Positions 1-8,861 of a DNA stretch of 64,000 bases are shown here, in pieces. Numbering within the stretch: the stretch's first letter is position 1; the number at the start of each line of letters is the position of its first letter. A program made the translations under genes and the position numbers. The stretch comes from Bacteroidota bacterium (GTDB lineage: Bacteria; Bacteroidota; Ignavibacteria; OLB7): contig JAFDZV010000013.1 of the NCBI GenBank assembly GCA_018266795.1, positions 142,486-206,485 on the forward strand, given 5' to 3'. The notes under the pieces were generated by a model, which did not search any database, had not been told where the DNA came from, and saw only the letters and a list, made by a program, of their open reading frames with translations.

Positions 1-568
1 CTGCCGCATCACCATCCACGAGCGTGGTCACCAGCCCCCGTTCGTACGCCTCCTCCGCATCCACGATGCGCCCGCTCAGAAGCAGCTCGCGCGTACGAGC
101 CTGTGTTGCCTTGCGCAGAAGGAACGCCATGACGATCGCCGGTATGAACCCGATCCGCACCTCGGTGTAGCCGAAGGAAGCCTCCTTCGAAGCAACGACC
201 ATATCGCAGACGGTAGCCAGTCCGCAGCCGCCGGCAATCGCCGGGCCATGCACACGCGCAATTACCGGCTTCGGCGATTGGTAGATCGTCTTCAGCGTTG
301 CGGCCAGTGCGGCGGAGTCGTCCATGTTGTCGAGCACGGTGAACTCCGCCATGCTGCGCAGATAGGCAAGATCTGCACCGGCACAGAAGGTGGGCCCGCG
401 CCCGCCGAGCACAACAACGCGAACCGAATCGTTCGCTATCATTCCCCTCATCGCATCCTGCAACTCCTCAACGAGAGTTCTGTCCAGAGCATTGCGCTTC
501 TCCGGACGGTTGAGCCAGATGCGACCGATTCCATCGCTCGCTGTTGTTTCAAGCCGAGTATATGCCAT
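1..568 (-). CDS. Enoyl-CoA hydratase/isomerase family protein (methylglutaconyl-CoA hydratase-like), partial
   Basis: The N-terminal 189 residues of a crotonase-fold protein; the C-terminus lies beyond the left edge. It starts MAYTRLE and has the crotonase signatures LNRPEKRNAL (19-28) and FCAGADL (61-67), the latter being the CoA/oxyanion-hole segment. A second block, IAGGCGLATVCD (111-122), is followed by TEVRIGFIPA (135-144). The first catalytic Glu of classical hydratases is Gly116 here, while Glu136 is kept. That pattern, with VRIGFIPA, resembles the LiuC/methylglutaconyl-CoA hydratase branch of leucine and isoprenoid breakdown rather than PaaF-type hydratases (family knowledge). The start is 53 bases downstream of the subtilase stop on the same strand. 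The family is certain; the substrate is inferred. Confidence 0.9.
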   Translation of the reverse strand, partial: MAYTRLETTASDGIGRIWLNRPEKRNALDRTLVEELQDAMRGMIANDSVRVVVLGGRGPTFCAGADLAYLRSMAEFTVLDNMDDSAALAATLKTIYQSPKPVIARVHGPAIAGGCGLATVCDMVVASKEASFGYTEVRIGFIPAIVMAFLLRKATQARTRELLLSGRIVDAEEAYERGLVTTLVDGDAA

Positions 569-620
569 AGATCCGGATTCATGATAACGCAGAGAACCGG
601 CGAACCGCCGCGGGCTGCGC

Positions 621-3584
621 TCAGCGCATCAGAACAATACGACGCGATTCGACCCCGCTTCGCGATTCGAGTTGAATCTGATAAACGCCCGACGGAAGAT
701 TAATTGCGTTGAAGACCACGCGCGACACGGCGCCGGTGCGCGGAAGGCGATCGCTCAGATCGGCAACCATGCGTCCCAACGCATCGAACACGCGCAACGT
801 TGCCCCCGCATCGGTGCCGCCCACGGTGATCGTGGCCATTCCGGTGAACGGATTCGGGGTGACGTCCTGAAGCATGGCCCCGTACGCGCCGGTAGCCGCG
901 ACGTTCGCCGAAGTATCGGAGTACGGCGGTGCCATGGAATGCATGGCATGTTCGGCATCGCCTGGAACGGTGGAGATGCCGATCACGAAGAGCGTGGTAT
1001 CCTCGTCACCAGGCATCATCCCTGCAACGCGCCTGCCAAGCACCAGGCTCACGTCGCTGCTGTCGGTCATCGGTGCCTTCTTGGAGCCGATGCCGTTGCT
1101 CACCGTAAACCACTTCTCGTCATCGTCGAAGCCGTCGAACAGGCGGATGGGAAGCGAATCGTTCCGGATGGCAAAGAAGATCGGCAGCGGCACCGGGCGC
1201 GCAACTCCGTGCGCCACGTAGTATCCGGAGGAGCCGGTGATGAGGCCGTAGAACGGCACGTTGGTCTTCGGCGCAGCCTTGTAGTCGATCCCCTGGCCGA
1301 TCTCCGTGTTGTCCAGGTCCCAGTCCATGAACATGGCGATCCGCAGACTGTCCAGACGGCTGCCGCTGATATTCTTCGTGCGCAAACGAAGCGCGATGCC
1401 ATCCGGAACGCTGTCCAGCGTAACCACGTTCATGCGCATCTCCAGGCCAATGCGACGCTGTGCGGCGCCTGCATCGTTCATGGTAAGCGTGTAGTTGTTC
1501 GCGGCTGAGGGATACTCCACCACGTTGAAGTCCGCACGCTGCGTGGCCGGATCGCCGGAACGGATGTTGCTCAGCACCTGAACCGCATTGGTGGAGAGAA
1601 TGAAGCCCCCCTCGTAGAGGAAGGACGTTCCCTGATACTGCAAACCGTCGCCGATCGTGTTGGCGGAGTAGTCGGCAAACCCGATGCGCCCCTGATCGGT
1701 GAGCGACATGGTGACGTTCGGTGTCCGGTAGGTGATGTACGGCTGATAGAACAACACCTTGTCGTAGTGATAATCCGTATAGCCGCCATCGGCCGTGATA
1801 TCGATACGGAAGCGAAGGCGGCCCGGGGTAGGTTGCTTCAACTGAAAGCGGATGCCGCCATCCACCACCTTCGTCTCATTGGTATTGATCGATGCAAGCG
1901 AGAGCGCCGTGTCCTTGATGAAGAGCGCGGACGAGTCCGTGTTGTACACAGCCATCTTCACGCGAACATTGGTAGCGTTGCCGAGGATGTTCACAAGGCG
2001 CACGCGTAGGCGGCCGAAACGCCCAACACCGGCGCGGTCCTCCATCACTCCGTTGTCGTCCGTCATCCATACCGTGTCCACCATCACGGCGGGATGCGAG
2101 AAGGGATCGGTGGTCACGGCCCTGAAAGCGTTCACACGGCCGTACCCGGTAAGGCGCTCCTTGCCGGGTACAAGAGGAAGCGGGTCCGATGTCAGACGGA
2201 TGTGTGCGGCAGCCTGCTCCGCATTCAGTGCCGGAAACTTGGTGCGCACCAGCCCCATGATGCCGGACACCACCGGCGTTGCGTACGAGGTGGCCGGGCT
2301 CAGATCGGCGTAGCCGTTGTTTGGGTTCGTGGAGAACCCGCCCGGCGAGGCGACGTCCACCTGCTCGCCCCAGGTGGTGGTGAACTGGTCCGACCGGTCG
2401 AGCGCACCAACGCCGAACACATGATCGTAGCCGGCCGGATAGAAGTTTTCATACAGCACGCCGTTCCCGGAGGCCGCAACGATCGCGCAATCGTTCGACG
2501 TTGCAAGGTCCGTGATCAGATCCTGCAGCGCCTGCGAGTAGGTATCTGCGCCGAAGCTGCAATTGACAATCTTGAAATGGCGCACGCGGATGGCGTATAC
2601 CAGGCCGTCGTACGCACGGATCAGGGAGCCGCCGGACTTCAGCGCCGTCTTGATCGGGAAGAACTTGCAGAGATAGCCTGCGCCTGCAATGCCGATGCCG
2701 TTGTTGGTTGCAGCGGCCGCATAGCCGGAGACCTGGGTTCCATGATCTTCGCCGATCGTCTCCCCCGGCTTCGAGCCGTCGTCGAGGGCCGTAAGGTTTG
2801 CACCTCGCCAGTCATCCACCGTACCGTTGTGATCGTCGTCGATGCCGTTGGTGGCCTTGTCGTGCCCCTGCGCATCGACGCCGAACTCACCGGGATTCTG
2901 CTTGATGTTCGGAGAAAGATCCTCGTGCGTCTGATCGATGCCGGCATCGACGATCGCGATCACCATGTTGGTGTCTCCCTTCCACACCTCCCACGCCTGC
3001 TTCAGCTTCACCTGATCGGCCTGATACTGCTGCGAGAGAAGGGGATCGTTGGGAGGCGCAACGCCGTCCAGCCCGCAGGTGTGCGGCACCACGATCGGCT
3101 CCGCATACTCCACCTCGGGAAGCCGGGCCATCAATCGTGCGGCATCGGCGGGCAGCATCGGCGACGTGTAATGGAACTCTATGATGCGGCTCATGTCCTC
3201 CTCCGCATCACGCACCGCCTGCTGCCCTCGCGAGCTGAGGCGCTGAATCCGTTCGGCCTCTCCCTTGTCCGGCGGAAGCTGCGTGAACGGAATGGGCGAT
3301 GCCGATCCGGTCTGCAACCCTGCGCGCGAGGCCAGCGCCAGCACGGCCTGCGACGGGTTGGTTGCAACGCCCTTGCGCAGCTTGACGAAGATGGCGCGTG
3401 CCACGATCTCGTCGTTCCCCCCTGCAGGATTGCGAATGAGCCCGGAAGCAGCAATCGCCTCCATCTTGGCGCTGGGTAGTACGGTTACCGCATCGTTCTG
3501 CGCTATCAGAAACGATGATGCCGACATCATCAGGACAAACAATGCCGTCAGGGTACGAAGCAAGCGTGTGTTCATGGTATGCAT
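621..3584 (-). CDS. Secreted subtilisin-like serine protease (S8) with T9SS sorting domain
   Basis: A 987-residue exported protease. A signal peptide covers about residues 1-29 (hydrophobic TALFVLMMSASSFLIAQ); Met4 is an alternative start. The subtilase domain spans about 200-460 with the full triad: Asp213 in IVDAGID, His281 in EDHGTQVSG, Ser433 in SYATPVVSG, and oxyanion Asn374 in ASGNG. The segment before it (about 35-195) looks like an I9-type propeptide. After the protease come about 430 residues of beta-rich sequence of unknown role. The last 80 residues are a type A T9SS C-terminal domain: DVTPNPFTG, then LRVFDALGRMV, LPSGVYQIQLE and a terminal basic IVLMR. The protein should therefore cross the outer membrane by the Por/T9SS machinery and be surface-attached or released. 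Its natural substrate is not visible. Confidence 0.95.
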   Translation of the reverse strand: MHTMNTRLLRTLTALFVLMMSASSFLIAQNDAVTVLPSAKMEAIAASGLIRNPAGGNDEIVARAIFVKLRKGVATNPSQAVLALASRAGLQTGSASPIPFTQLPPDKGEAERIQRLSSRGQQAVRDAEEDMSRIIEFHYTSPMLPADAARLMARLPEVEYAEPIVVPHTCGLDGVAPPNDPLLSQQYQADQVKLKQAWEVWKGDTNMVIAIVDAGIDQTHEDLSPNIKQNPGEFGVDAQGHDKATNGIDDDHNGTVDDWRGANLTALDDGSKPGETIGEDHGTQVSGYAAAATNNGIGIAGAGYLCKFFPIKTALKSGGSLIRAYDGLVYAIRVRHFKIVNCSFGADTYSQALQDLITDLATSNDCAIVAASGNGVLYENFYPAGYDHVFGVGALDRSDQFTTTWGEQVDVASPGGFSTNPNNGYADLSPATSYATPVVSGIMGLVRTKFPALNAEQAAAHIRLTSDPLPLVPGKERLTGYGRVNAFRAVTTDPFSHPAVMVDTVWMTDDNGVMEDRAGVGRFGRLRVRLVNILGNATNVRVKMAVYNTDSSALFIKDTALSLASINTNETKVVDGGIRFQLKQPTPGRLRFRIDITADGGYTDYHYDKVLFYQPYITYRTPNVTMSLTDQGRIGFADYSANTIGDGLQYQGTSFLYEGGFILSTNAVQVLSNIRSGDPATQRADFNVVEYPSAANNYTLTMNDAGAAQRRIGLEMRMNVVTLDSVPDGIALRLRTKNISGSRLDSLRIAMFMDWDLDNTEIGQGIDYKAAPKTNVPFYGLITGSSGYYVAHGVARPVPLPIFFAIRNDSLPIRLFDGFDDDEKWFTVSNGIGSKKAPMTDSSDVSLVLGRRVAGMMPGDEDTTLFVIGISTVPGDAEHAMHSMAPPYSDTSANVAATGAYGAMLQDVTPNPFTGMATITVGGTDAGATLRVFDALGRMVADLSDRLPRTGAVSRVVFNAINLPSGVYQIQLESRSGVESRRIVLMR

Positions 3585-4006
3585 TCAGGGTCAGACTCTC
3601 GGTTCCGCAATCTGCCAGTGGGACCCGTGCAGACGGATGCGGCACAATGAACAATGAGACGGAGGCAGTTCCGTTCCGGGAATTCTCCACAGGGAACTGG
3701 TCATGCACGGCCGGTGACCGGCCGGGGAACGCCGAGTAGTGGGAACCACGGATTTGCCGGGCGGGCGGGACGGCCGGCTGCACGTGACAACGCCACAGAG
3801 TGGGAATTGCGATACTTGAAATCAATGCCAATCGCGATCGACTGCAGACGGGAGTGCGAGGGCCATCTAGGATGACCTTCGCCCACCCATCAATGTCACG
3901 GAGCAGACAGAACGCTCTGCGTGGAGCAACGCCGGAAGGGCCATGAGCTGGCAGCCGGGACGGCATCACCATTGTGTTGTGTGAGGCACTGCGGGTGCAC
4001 GCGGCG
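3585..4006. other. Gene-free gap between ymdB and the subtilase gene
   Basis: No credible reading frame in 422 bases. It holds a GC-rich palindrome at 3708-3724 (seven paired bases around TGA) and a more AT-rich patch near 3800-3840 that could carry the promoter of the minus-strand subtilase gene. No promoter match is convincing. Confidence 0.5.
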
Positions 4007-4810
4007 CTATGTCCGGCGAACGAACTCAGGCACGGAGATCGGCTCGATGGCAACGGCCTTGCCGCTGGCGGTATCAACTTCGAGATAGACGGCCGAGAGG
4101 CGGCCATCGTTCTCGGCCAACTCGAACTTGTGCGGTGTCTGGGTCATGAAGCGTCGGATGGCTACCTCCTTCTTCATGCCGATCACCGAATCGTACGGCC
4201 CCGTCATGCCCACATCGGTAAGGAAGGCCGTGCCGCCCGGGAGGATGCGGGCATCGTTGGTCTGCACATGCGTATGGGTGCCGATCACGGCGCTCACCCG
4301 GCCATCGAGGTGCCATGCAAGCGCCATCTTCTCGGCAGTTGCCTCGGCATGGAAGTCCACGACGATCGTGTGCGTCTCCTGCGCAATGCGCCCAACGGCC
4401 CAATCCGCACCGCGGAAGGGGCAGTCGATCGGCTGCATGTACGTGCGCCCCTGAAGATTGACAACCCCGAATCTGGTGCCGTCATCCAGCGTGAAGACAA
4501 CGTAGCCGTAGCCGGGGTTCTCGCGCGGATAGTTCAGCGGCCGGAGGACGTTGCGATTGGAGGCAAGCACATCCTTCGATTGCCAGCGCTCCCACACGTG
4601 ATTGCCCGACGTGATCACATGCGCGCCGGCGCGAAAGATCGCGTCCACATCGGAGGTACGGAATCCCTTCCCCTCGTGAGTGTTCTCGCCGTTGACGATG
4701 ACAAAATCGGCGTTGTATCGCTTGATAAGAGGTGGAAGATGTTCTCCAAGCAGGCGCAACCCAACTTCGCCCACGATATCCCCAACCATCAGCACATGTT
4801 TCACGGTCAT
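4007..4810 (-). CDS. ymdB: YmdB-family metallophosphoesterase (TIGR00282-like)
   Basis: A 267-residue cytosolic dinuclear-metal phosphodiesterase. Metal-binding motifs appear in family order: VGDIVGEVG near the N-terminus, NGENTHEGKG, TSGNHVWE and the C-terminal GTHTHVQTND. In Bacillus the family hydrolyses cyclic nucleotides and affects biofilm and motility decisions; whether that holds here is unknown. The start is placed at the ATG giving MTVKHVLMVGDIVG, because the family begins with this strand immediately. An upstream ATG at 4876 would add 22 non-conserved residues. The gene is divergent from the adenosyltransferase. Length and motifs match a complete enzyme. Confidence 0.9.
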   Translation of the reverse strand: MTVKHVLMVGDIVGEVGLRLLGEHLPPLIKRYNADFVIVNGENTHEGKGFRTSDVDAIFRAGAHVITSGNHVWERWQSKDVLASNRNVLRPLNYPRENPGYGYVVFTLDDGTRFGVVNLQGRTYMQPIDCPFRGADWAVGRIAQETHTIVVDFHAEATAEKMALAWHLDGRVSAVIGTHTHVQTNDARILPGGTAFLTDVGMTGPYDSVIGMKKEVAIRRFMTQTPHKFELAENDGRLSAVYLEVDTASGKAVAIEPISVPEFVRRT

Positions 4811-4879
4811 TGTAATCGCTGTTGCATCAGAGTCCCTTCTGTCCGTTTCGCTTTTTACGGTTTGCGACACCACCATCTG

Positions 4880-4908
4880 TTGTCGTTACAGTGACAAACG
4901 TATCTTTG
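4880..4908 (+). promoter_or_regulatory. Putative Bacteroidota-type promoter for the adenosyltransferase gene
   Basis: TTG at 4880-4882, an 18-base spacer, then TATCTTTG at 4901-4908. This resembles the Bacteroidota -33/-7 arrangement (TTG, about 19 bases, TAnnTTTG). It would give a leader of roughly 85 bases. It is the best match in the window with both elements. Confidence 0.45.
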
Positions 4909-4998
4909 CACGCTTTGCACCCGGGACACGGCGCGGGAGCGAAGATATGAAGCGCGGCGCGAACCGCGCGCATTTCTCTCCCCCGAACAACCCTGCCG

Positions 4999-5568
4999 AT
5001 GGCCGACAAGATCTATACAAAAACGGGTGATGACGGCACCACCGGCCTGTTCGGCGGCCGCCGGGTGGCGAAGGATGCATTGCGCATCGAGGGCTACGGC
5101 ACGGTGGACGAACTGAACAGCTTCATCGGGCTCGCGCGATCCTCCGGCACCATGCAGGCGGAGCATGACGACCTGCTGGCCACCATTCAGGAACAATTGT
5201 TCGTGCTGGGTGCGGATCTGGCCACCCCACACGACGCCATGAAAAATTTTTCGCTCCCGCGCGTTACAGCCAGTGAGACCGCGTGTCTTGAACAGGCTAT
5301 CGACGCCCTGGAAGCAACGCTCCCCCCACTGAAGAACTTCATCCTCCCCGGCGGATCGCCCGCCGGAGCGGCGCTTCATCTTGCGCGGACAGTCTGCCGG
5401 CGTGCCGAACGCAAGGTTGTCGCGCTGGCGCATGAGGAGCCGGAGATCGGCAGACATCCGGTTGAATACCTGAATCGGTTGAGCGATCTTCTGTTCGTGC
5501 TGGCTCGTGCGGTAAACCACGCTGCAGGAATTGCAGAGCATCCATGGATGCCTCGCTCGCGAGAATGA
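4999..5568 (+). CDS. pduO: Cob(I)alamin adenosyltransferase, PduO type
   Basis: A 189-residue cytosolic enzyme that transfers adenosyl from ATP to cob(I)alamin to make coenzyme B12. The N-terminal ATP-binding segment KIYTKTGDDGTTGLFGG (4-20) is diagnostic, followed by GTVDELNSFIGLA. The active-site arginine helix reads LARTVCRRAERKV (about 131-143). The length is that of single-domain PduO/MMAB trimers, so no fusion partner is missing. It stands alone, divergent from ymdB, with no B12-dependent enzyme beside it. Its presence implies the organism makes, salvages or imports corrinoid and uses adenosylcobalamin. Confidence 0.95.
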   Translation: MADKIYTKTGDDGTTGLFGGRRVAKDALRIEGYGTVDELNSFIGLARSSGTMQAEHDDLLATIQEQLFVLGADLATPHDAMKNFSLPRVTASETACLEQAIDALEATLPPLKNFILPGGSPAGAALHLARTVCRRAERKVVALAHEEPEIGRHPVEYLNRLSDLLFVLARAVNHAAGIAEHPWMPRSRE

Positions 5569-5862
5569 CAGGCGTAACCCACGCAACTCCCCTCGGCCGC
5601 TTACTTATGTGAAGGGTTGACCGTTGTTCTCTGCACAGGAATCCCGCCTGTCGCATCACGAGCCGATTTGTTGCTCAGGCTAAACCTCGACCCGTTCACT
5701 CTCACTAAGAGTCCGTTGCTGTGATGCACGGCGGTTGCGGGGTTCATGTGAGAAATGCCGTCACGGCAAAACAACGTTCATTCCCAATCAACTTCAATAC
5801 AACGTACACTCCCTGCCACCGTGTGTGGAGTGTTCATGTCTCACTTTGTGGAGAACCAGACA

Positions 5863-6840
5863 ATGAAGGTCAGGAACTTTCTGTTGAGCGGTCTCGTCGT
5901 TGCCGCAATGGGTCTCGTAGCCGTTGGCTGTAACGAGAACCCAACTGATAATCCGTCAACCGGCAATTCGCCGCTGGCGCCGACATCGCTGATGGCGTCG
6001 TCCACCGGACCGGACGCAGTGGCACTGAAGTGGACCCCGGCAACGGACACGGGCACGATCACGTTCAAGGTGGCATGGAAGTCGGCCGACGGTACGGACA
6101 GCGGTTCTGTGAGCGGTCTTACCTCCAGCACACAGACGGTCACGGGGCTGAAGGTCGGCAAGCAGTACACCTTCTCGGTCACCGCCGTGCGCGGCACGCT
6201 CTCCTCGACCGCCGCAACCGTTGATGCAGCCGGCGCAACGCGCTATGGTTCGACAACATCGCTCAAGTTGTACGAGAGCGTCTCGTCGCTCCCGAGCGGC
6301 CTCGTAGTGGATCCCGCACTCGGCGGCCCGGCCGTCGTCAGCGTCAGCTCGTCGAACCCGAACCTCTCGAACGTGCAGCTCGCGATCTACGTGGACACGC
6401 AGGATCCTCTCCACTTCGAGATCGGACCGGCGTATGCATACGATACCACGATCTATCGCAACGCGAACCTGTTCGATCACAACACGTACATCTCGGACTC
6501 GACGTTCCCGGCAGCGAATCTCGACAGCTGGTACGGCACCGGTTCGATCGCCGGCCGGTTCCTCACCACCGGCAACGTCTCCACGTTCGTGCTCCCTGAC
6601 CTGCAGTCCACTCTTGGCCAGGGCCTCTACGTCCGCACCGGCACCCCGGGCAACTATCACTATGCGCGCCTGTTCATCAAGAACAACGGCGGCAAGCTCC
6701 TTCAGGGATCCGCCCCGGATCGCTATATCGAGGTGGAGATTTCCTACCAGACTGGTGCAAACCTTCCGTTCGCGAAGGGAAGCGTAGCAGCCACGCCGGC
6801 CAACGGCGCCTCCCACGTCTTCAAGAAGCACGGCAACTAA
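5863..6840 (+). CDS. Fibronectin type III domain lipoprotein
   Basis: A 325-residue predicted lipoprotein. The start is the ATG at 5863, preceded by a GGAG about ten bases upstream; an earlier in-frame ATG at 5755 has no such site and would bury the signal peptide. Residues 1-22 form a lipoprotein signal with lipobox VAVGC and the lipidated Cys at 23. A fibronectin type III-like domain (about 40-120) has the usual ALKWTPATDTG and GLKVGKQYTFSVTAV strands. The remaining 200 residues are beta-rich, polar and Tyr/Asn/Thr-rich, with no catalytic motif. It is probably an outer-membrane surface or periplasmic lipoprotein. A very strong intrinsic terminator follows, so it is a single-gene transcript. 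Function is unknown. Confidence 0.85.
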   Translation: MKVRNFLLSGLVVAAMGLVAVGCNENPTDNPSTGNSPLAPTSLMASSTGPDAVALKWTPATDTGTITFKVAWKSADGTDSGSVSGLTSSTQTVTGLKVGKQYTFSVTAVRGTLSSTAATVDAAGATRYGSTTSLKLYESVSSLPSGLVVDPALGGPAVVSVSSSNPNLSNVQLAIYVDTQDPLHFEIGPAYAYDTTIYRNANLFDHNTYISDSTFPAANLDSWYGTGSIAGRFLTTGNVSTFVLPDLQSTLGQGLYVRTGTPGNYHYARLFIKNNGGKLLQGSAPDRYIEVEISYQTGANLPFAKGSVAATPANGASHVFKKHGN

Positions 6841-6895
6841 TCCCGACAGCGTCCGCAAGGGCGTAGTCAGGCCACGTGCCGACACGTAAGAACAG

Positions 6896-6930
6896 AAAGG
6901 GGGAAGCTTGAGAAGCTTCCCCCTTTCCTT
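6896..6930 (+). terminator. Intrinsic terminator after the Fn3 lipoprotein gene
   Basis: A perfect 14-base stem (6896-6909 with 6913-6926), a GAG loop and a T-rich tail (CCTTTT). The stem has a G5/C5 core flanked by AAGCTT, so the HindIII palindrome occurs twice. It ends the lipoprotein transcript 55 bases after the stop codon. Confidence 0.9.
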
Positions 6931-7049
6931 TTCCAGCATCCGCGTCACTGGCGCGGAAGAGCTATCACCCAACGCCCGCCACCGCGCTGCAACGATCAGT
7001 GCGTGCAGCCTGTGCGGCATGCAATTGCCGTCACGCCGCTACGTTCTCG

Positions 7050-7057
7050 TATCTTCG
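7050..7057 (+). promoter_or_regulatory. Putative -7 element (TATCTTCG) giving a nearly leaderless transcript
   Basis: TATCTTCG ends five bases before the ATG at 7062. If it acts like the Bacteroidota TAnnTTTG box, transcription would begin about at the start codon. A TTG at 7025-7027 lies 22 bases upstream of the box. Confidence 0.4.
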
Positions 7058-7061
7058 CACC

Positions 7062-7874
7062 ATGTACCGGTTCCCTCGCGTTCTTACTGCATGCTGTGCC
7101 GTAGCAATCCACCTTGCCGGATGCGCCTCGGACCGCGTGATGCATTACGTGGTCAGCTCGCACAGTCCGTATCTCTGCTGCCGAACCATACGCTATGCAA
7201 CCGCCGCATTCGCGGCCACGCAATCCAGTTCGCTCGCCGGCGACGGGGTGGCTGTCAGGCTGCTCGCAGATACAATCAGGGCCCGCTGTGCGGACGGCGC
7301 TCATGTGGACATCGTGATCGCGAACAACACGGACCAGGCGATCTATGTCCCGTTCTCCAACGATCTCGAGGGAGATCGGATTAAACTCTATCCATTCCGG
7401 CTTCTCTACGAAGGCGATCACCGGATACGGCTGGCGCGCCAGTTGCAGTACAACGACGTTGTGGAACGGCTGGACTCCAAGGTGCTGTTCTACCGGCTTC
7501 CTGCCGGGAAACAGACAACACTGCACGCGAGCGTTCAGGAACGCTGGCTCTGCTCCGCGCTCACGACGGTCACCAAGGAGTACCTGGCACTGGAGTTGAA
7601 CCCGACGTTCTATTCGGACCGGGTACGCGGGCTGCGCGAGGGAACCTACCGGCGCGATCCGAATCTGCTCCGTACCAGCGGCTTCTGCTACGAGATAGCA
7701 TACACGCGACTGGGATATCTGGACTCGCTTCCGGTTCAGCAGCGATCCGTCAACAGCCGCGGCGACACGACAACCGTACAGATCAACGTCAAGGAAGAAC
7801 CGGGAACGTTCCTCGATGCCTCGCAACATGTGGCACGCAGCAACGAAGCAGTGCTGATGATAGAAGACAATTGA
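7062..7874 (+). CDS. Predicted lipoprotein of unknown function
   Basis: A 270-residue protein starting MYRFPRVLTACC with a lipobox LAGC and the lipidated Cys at residue 21. The start is the ATG nearest the signal peptide; an upstream in-frame ATG at 6999 would put 21 Cys/Arg-rich residues in front. The mature part is soluble and has charged and aromatic patches (for example VDIVIANNTDQAIYVPFSN near 85-105) reminiscent of a beta-sandwich, but I recognise no family. It lies 61 bases upstream of the DUF1460 gene on the same strand, so the two may be co-transcribed. Function cannot be given. Confidence 0.75.
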   Translation: MYRFPRVLTACCAVAIHLAGCASDRVMHYVVSSHSPYLCCRTIRYATAAFAATQSSSLAGDGVAVRLLADTIRARCADGAHVDIVIANNTDQAIYVPFSNDLEGDRIKLYPFRLLYEGDHRIRLARQLQYNDVVERLDSKVLFYRLPAGKQTTLHASVQERWLCSALTTVTKEYLALELNPTFYSDRVRGLREGTYRRDPNLLRTSGFCYEIAYTRLGYLDSLPVQQRSVNSRGDTTTVQINVKEEPGTFLDASQHVARSNEAVLMIEDN

Positions 7875-7935
7875 GATGGTGATGCCGGCAGTCCGCGCGC
7901 CGGTACTCCTGCACGAGAATCAAGACTCCGATACG

Positions 7936-8835
7936 ATGAGCAACCGTAGAGACTTTCTGAAGAAGGCATCCGCCGCGATAGCGGGGAGCCTGGTGCTGCC
8001 GTTCACCAACACGTTCTGCGCCAGCGCACGCGCGGACGTGCCGAAAACATTCACCGGCGCCGAGACATTCAACCGCCTGGTGAGGCTGGCGGCGGAGAAG
8101 AACTGGCGCGCGCTGCCGATCGGCGAGCGCATCGGCGCCATCGGCCTCGAGCTGCGTGGCACTCCGTATGTGGGCTCGACGCTGGAGCTGTTCGACGATC
8201 GTGAAGTCTGTTCCGTGAACCTGCTGGGGCTGGACTGCGTGACGTTCTTCGAGAGCGCGCTCGACTTTGCCCGCATGCTGGACCATGCGGACAACTATTC
8301 GCCGCAGGCCATGATGGACCAGGTGACCTTCACGCGCTATCGCGACGGGAAGCTCACGGATTATACGTCACGCCTTCACTATACCGCGGACTGGTTCTTC
8401 AACAACGAGCAGAAGCATGTTGTGAAGGTGATCACGCGCGATCTTCCCGGCGCCGTACGGTTCACCCATCAGGTGAACTTCATGAGCACGCACCCGGGAA
8501 GCTATCGCCAGCTGAAGGCCAACCCCTCGCTGGTGGCGGCAATTGCGAAGATCGAGCAGACGATCAACGAGCGCGAGATGTACTACGTGCCAAAGGAGCG
8601 GGTGGCCGACGCCGAACCGCATCTGATGACGGGCGATATCATCGGCATCACGACCACGATCAGCGGTATCGACTGCTCGCACACCGGGCTCTGCTATCGC
8701 GACAACAACGGCCTGCTTCGCTACATGCACGCCTCCTCCACGAAGAAGGAGGTAACGCTCGACGACGAGCTTGCGAAGTATCTGGCCAGCGTCTCGAAGG
8801 ATACGGGAATCATGGTGGCGCGGCCGATCGGCTGA
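7936..8835 (+). CDS. Tat-exported DUF1460 (N-acetylmuramoyl-L-alanine amidase-like) protein
   Basis: A 299-residue exported protein. It starts MSNRRDFLKKASAAIAGS, a twin-arginine-type signal ending around residue 35. The mature domain has NlpC/P60-like thiol-hydrolase features of the DUF1460 family: a catalytic Cys in LLGLDCVTFFE (about 97-107) and a later SHTGLCYR motif (about 254-261) preceded by GDIIGITTT. A Bacteroides relative with known structure is an N-acetylmuramoyl-L-alanine amidase-like cell-wall enzyme; the specific reaction here is inferred. An earlier in-frame ATG at 7876 would precede the RR motif by about 20 residues and is less likely. A role in periplasmic murein turnover is the simplest reading. 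Confidence 0.88.
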   Translation: MSNRRDFLKKASAAIAGSLVLPFTNTFCASARADVPKTFTGAETFNRLVRLAAEKNWRALPIGERIGAIGLELRGTPYVGSTLELFDDREVCSVNLLGLDCVTFFESALDFARMLDHADNYSPQAMMDQVTFTRYRDGKLTDYTSRLHYTADWFFNNEQKHVVKVITRDLPGAVRFTHQVNFMSTHPGSYRQLKANPSLVAAIAKIEQTINEREMYYVPKERVADAEPHLMTGDIIGITTTISGIDCSHTGLCYRDNNGLLRYMHASSTKKEVTLDDELAKYLASVSKDTGIMVARPIG

Positions 8836-8861
8836 CCCGCCTCGCCGCGGCGAGGGCCGGA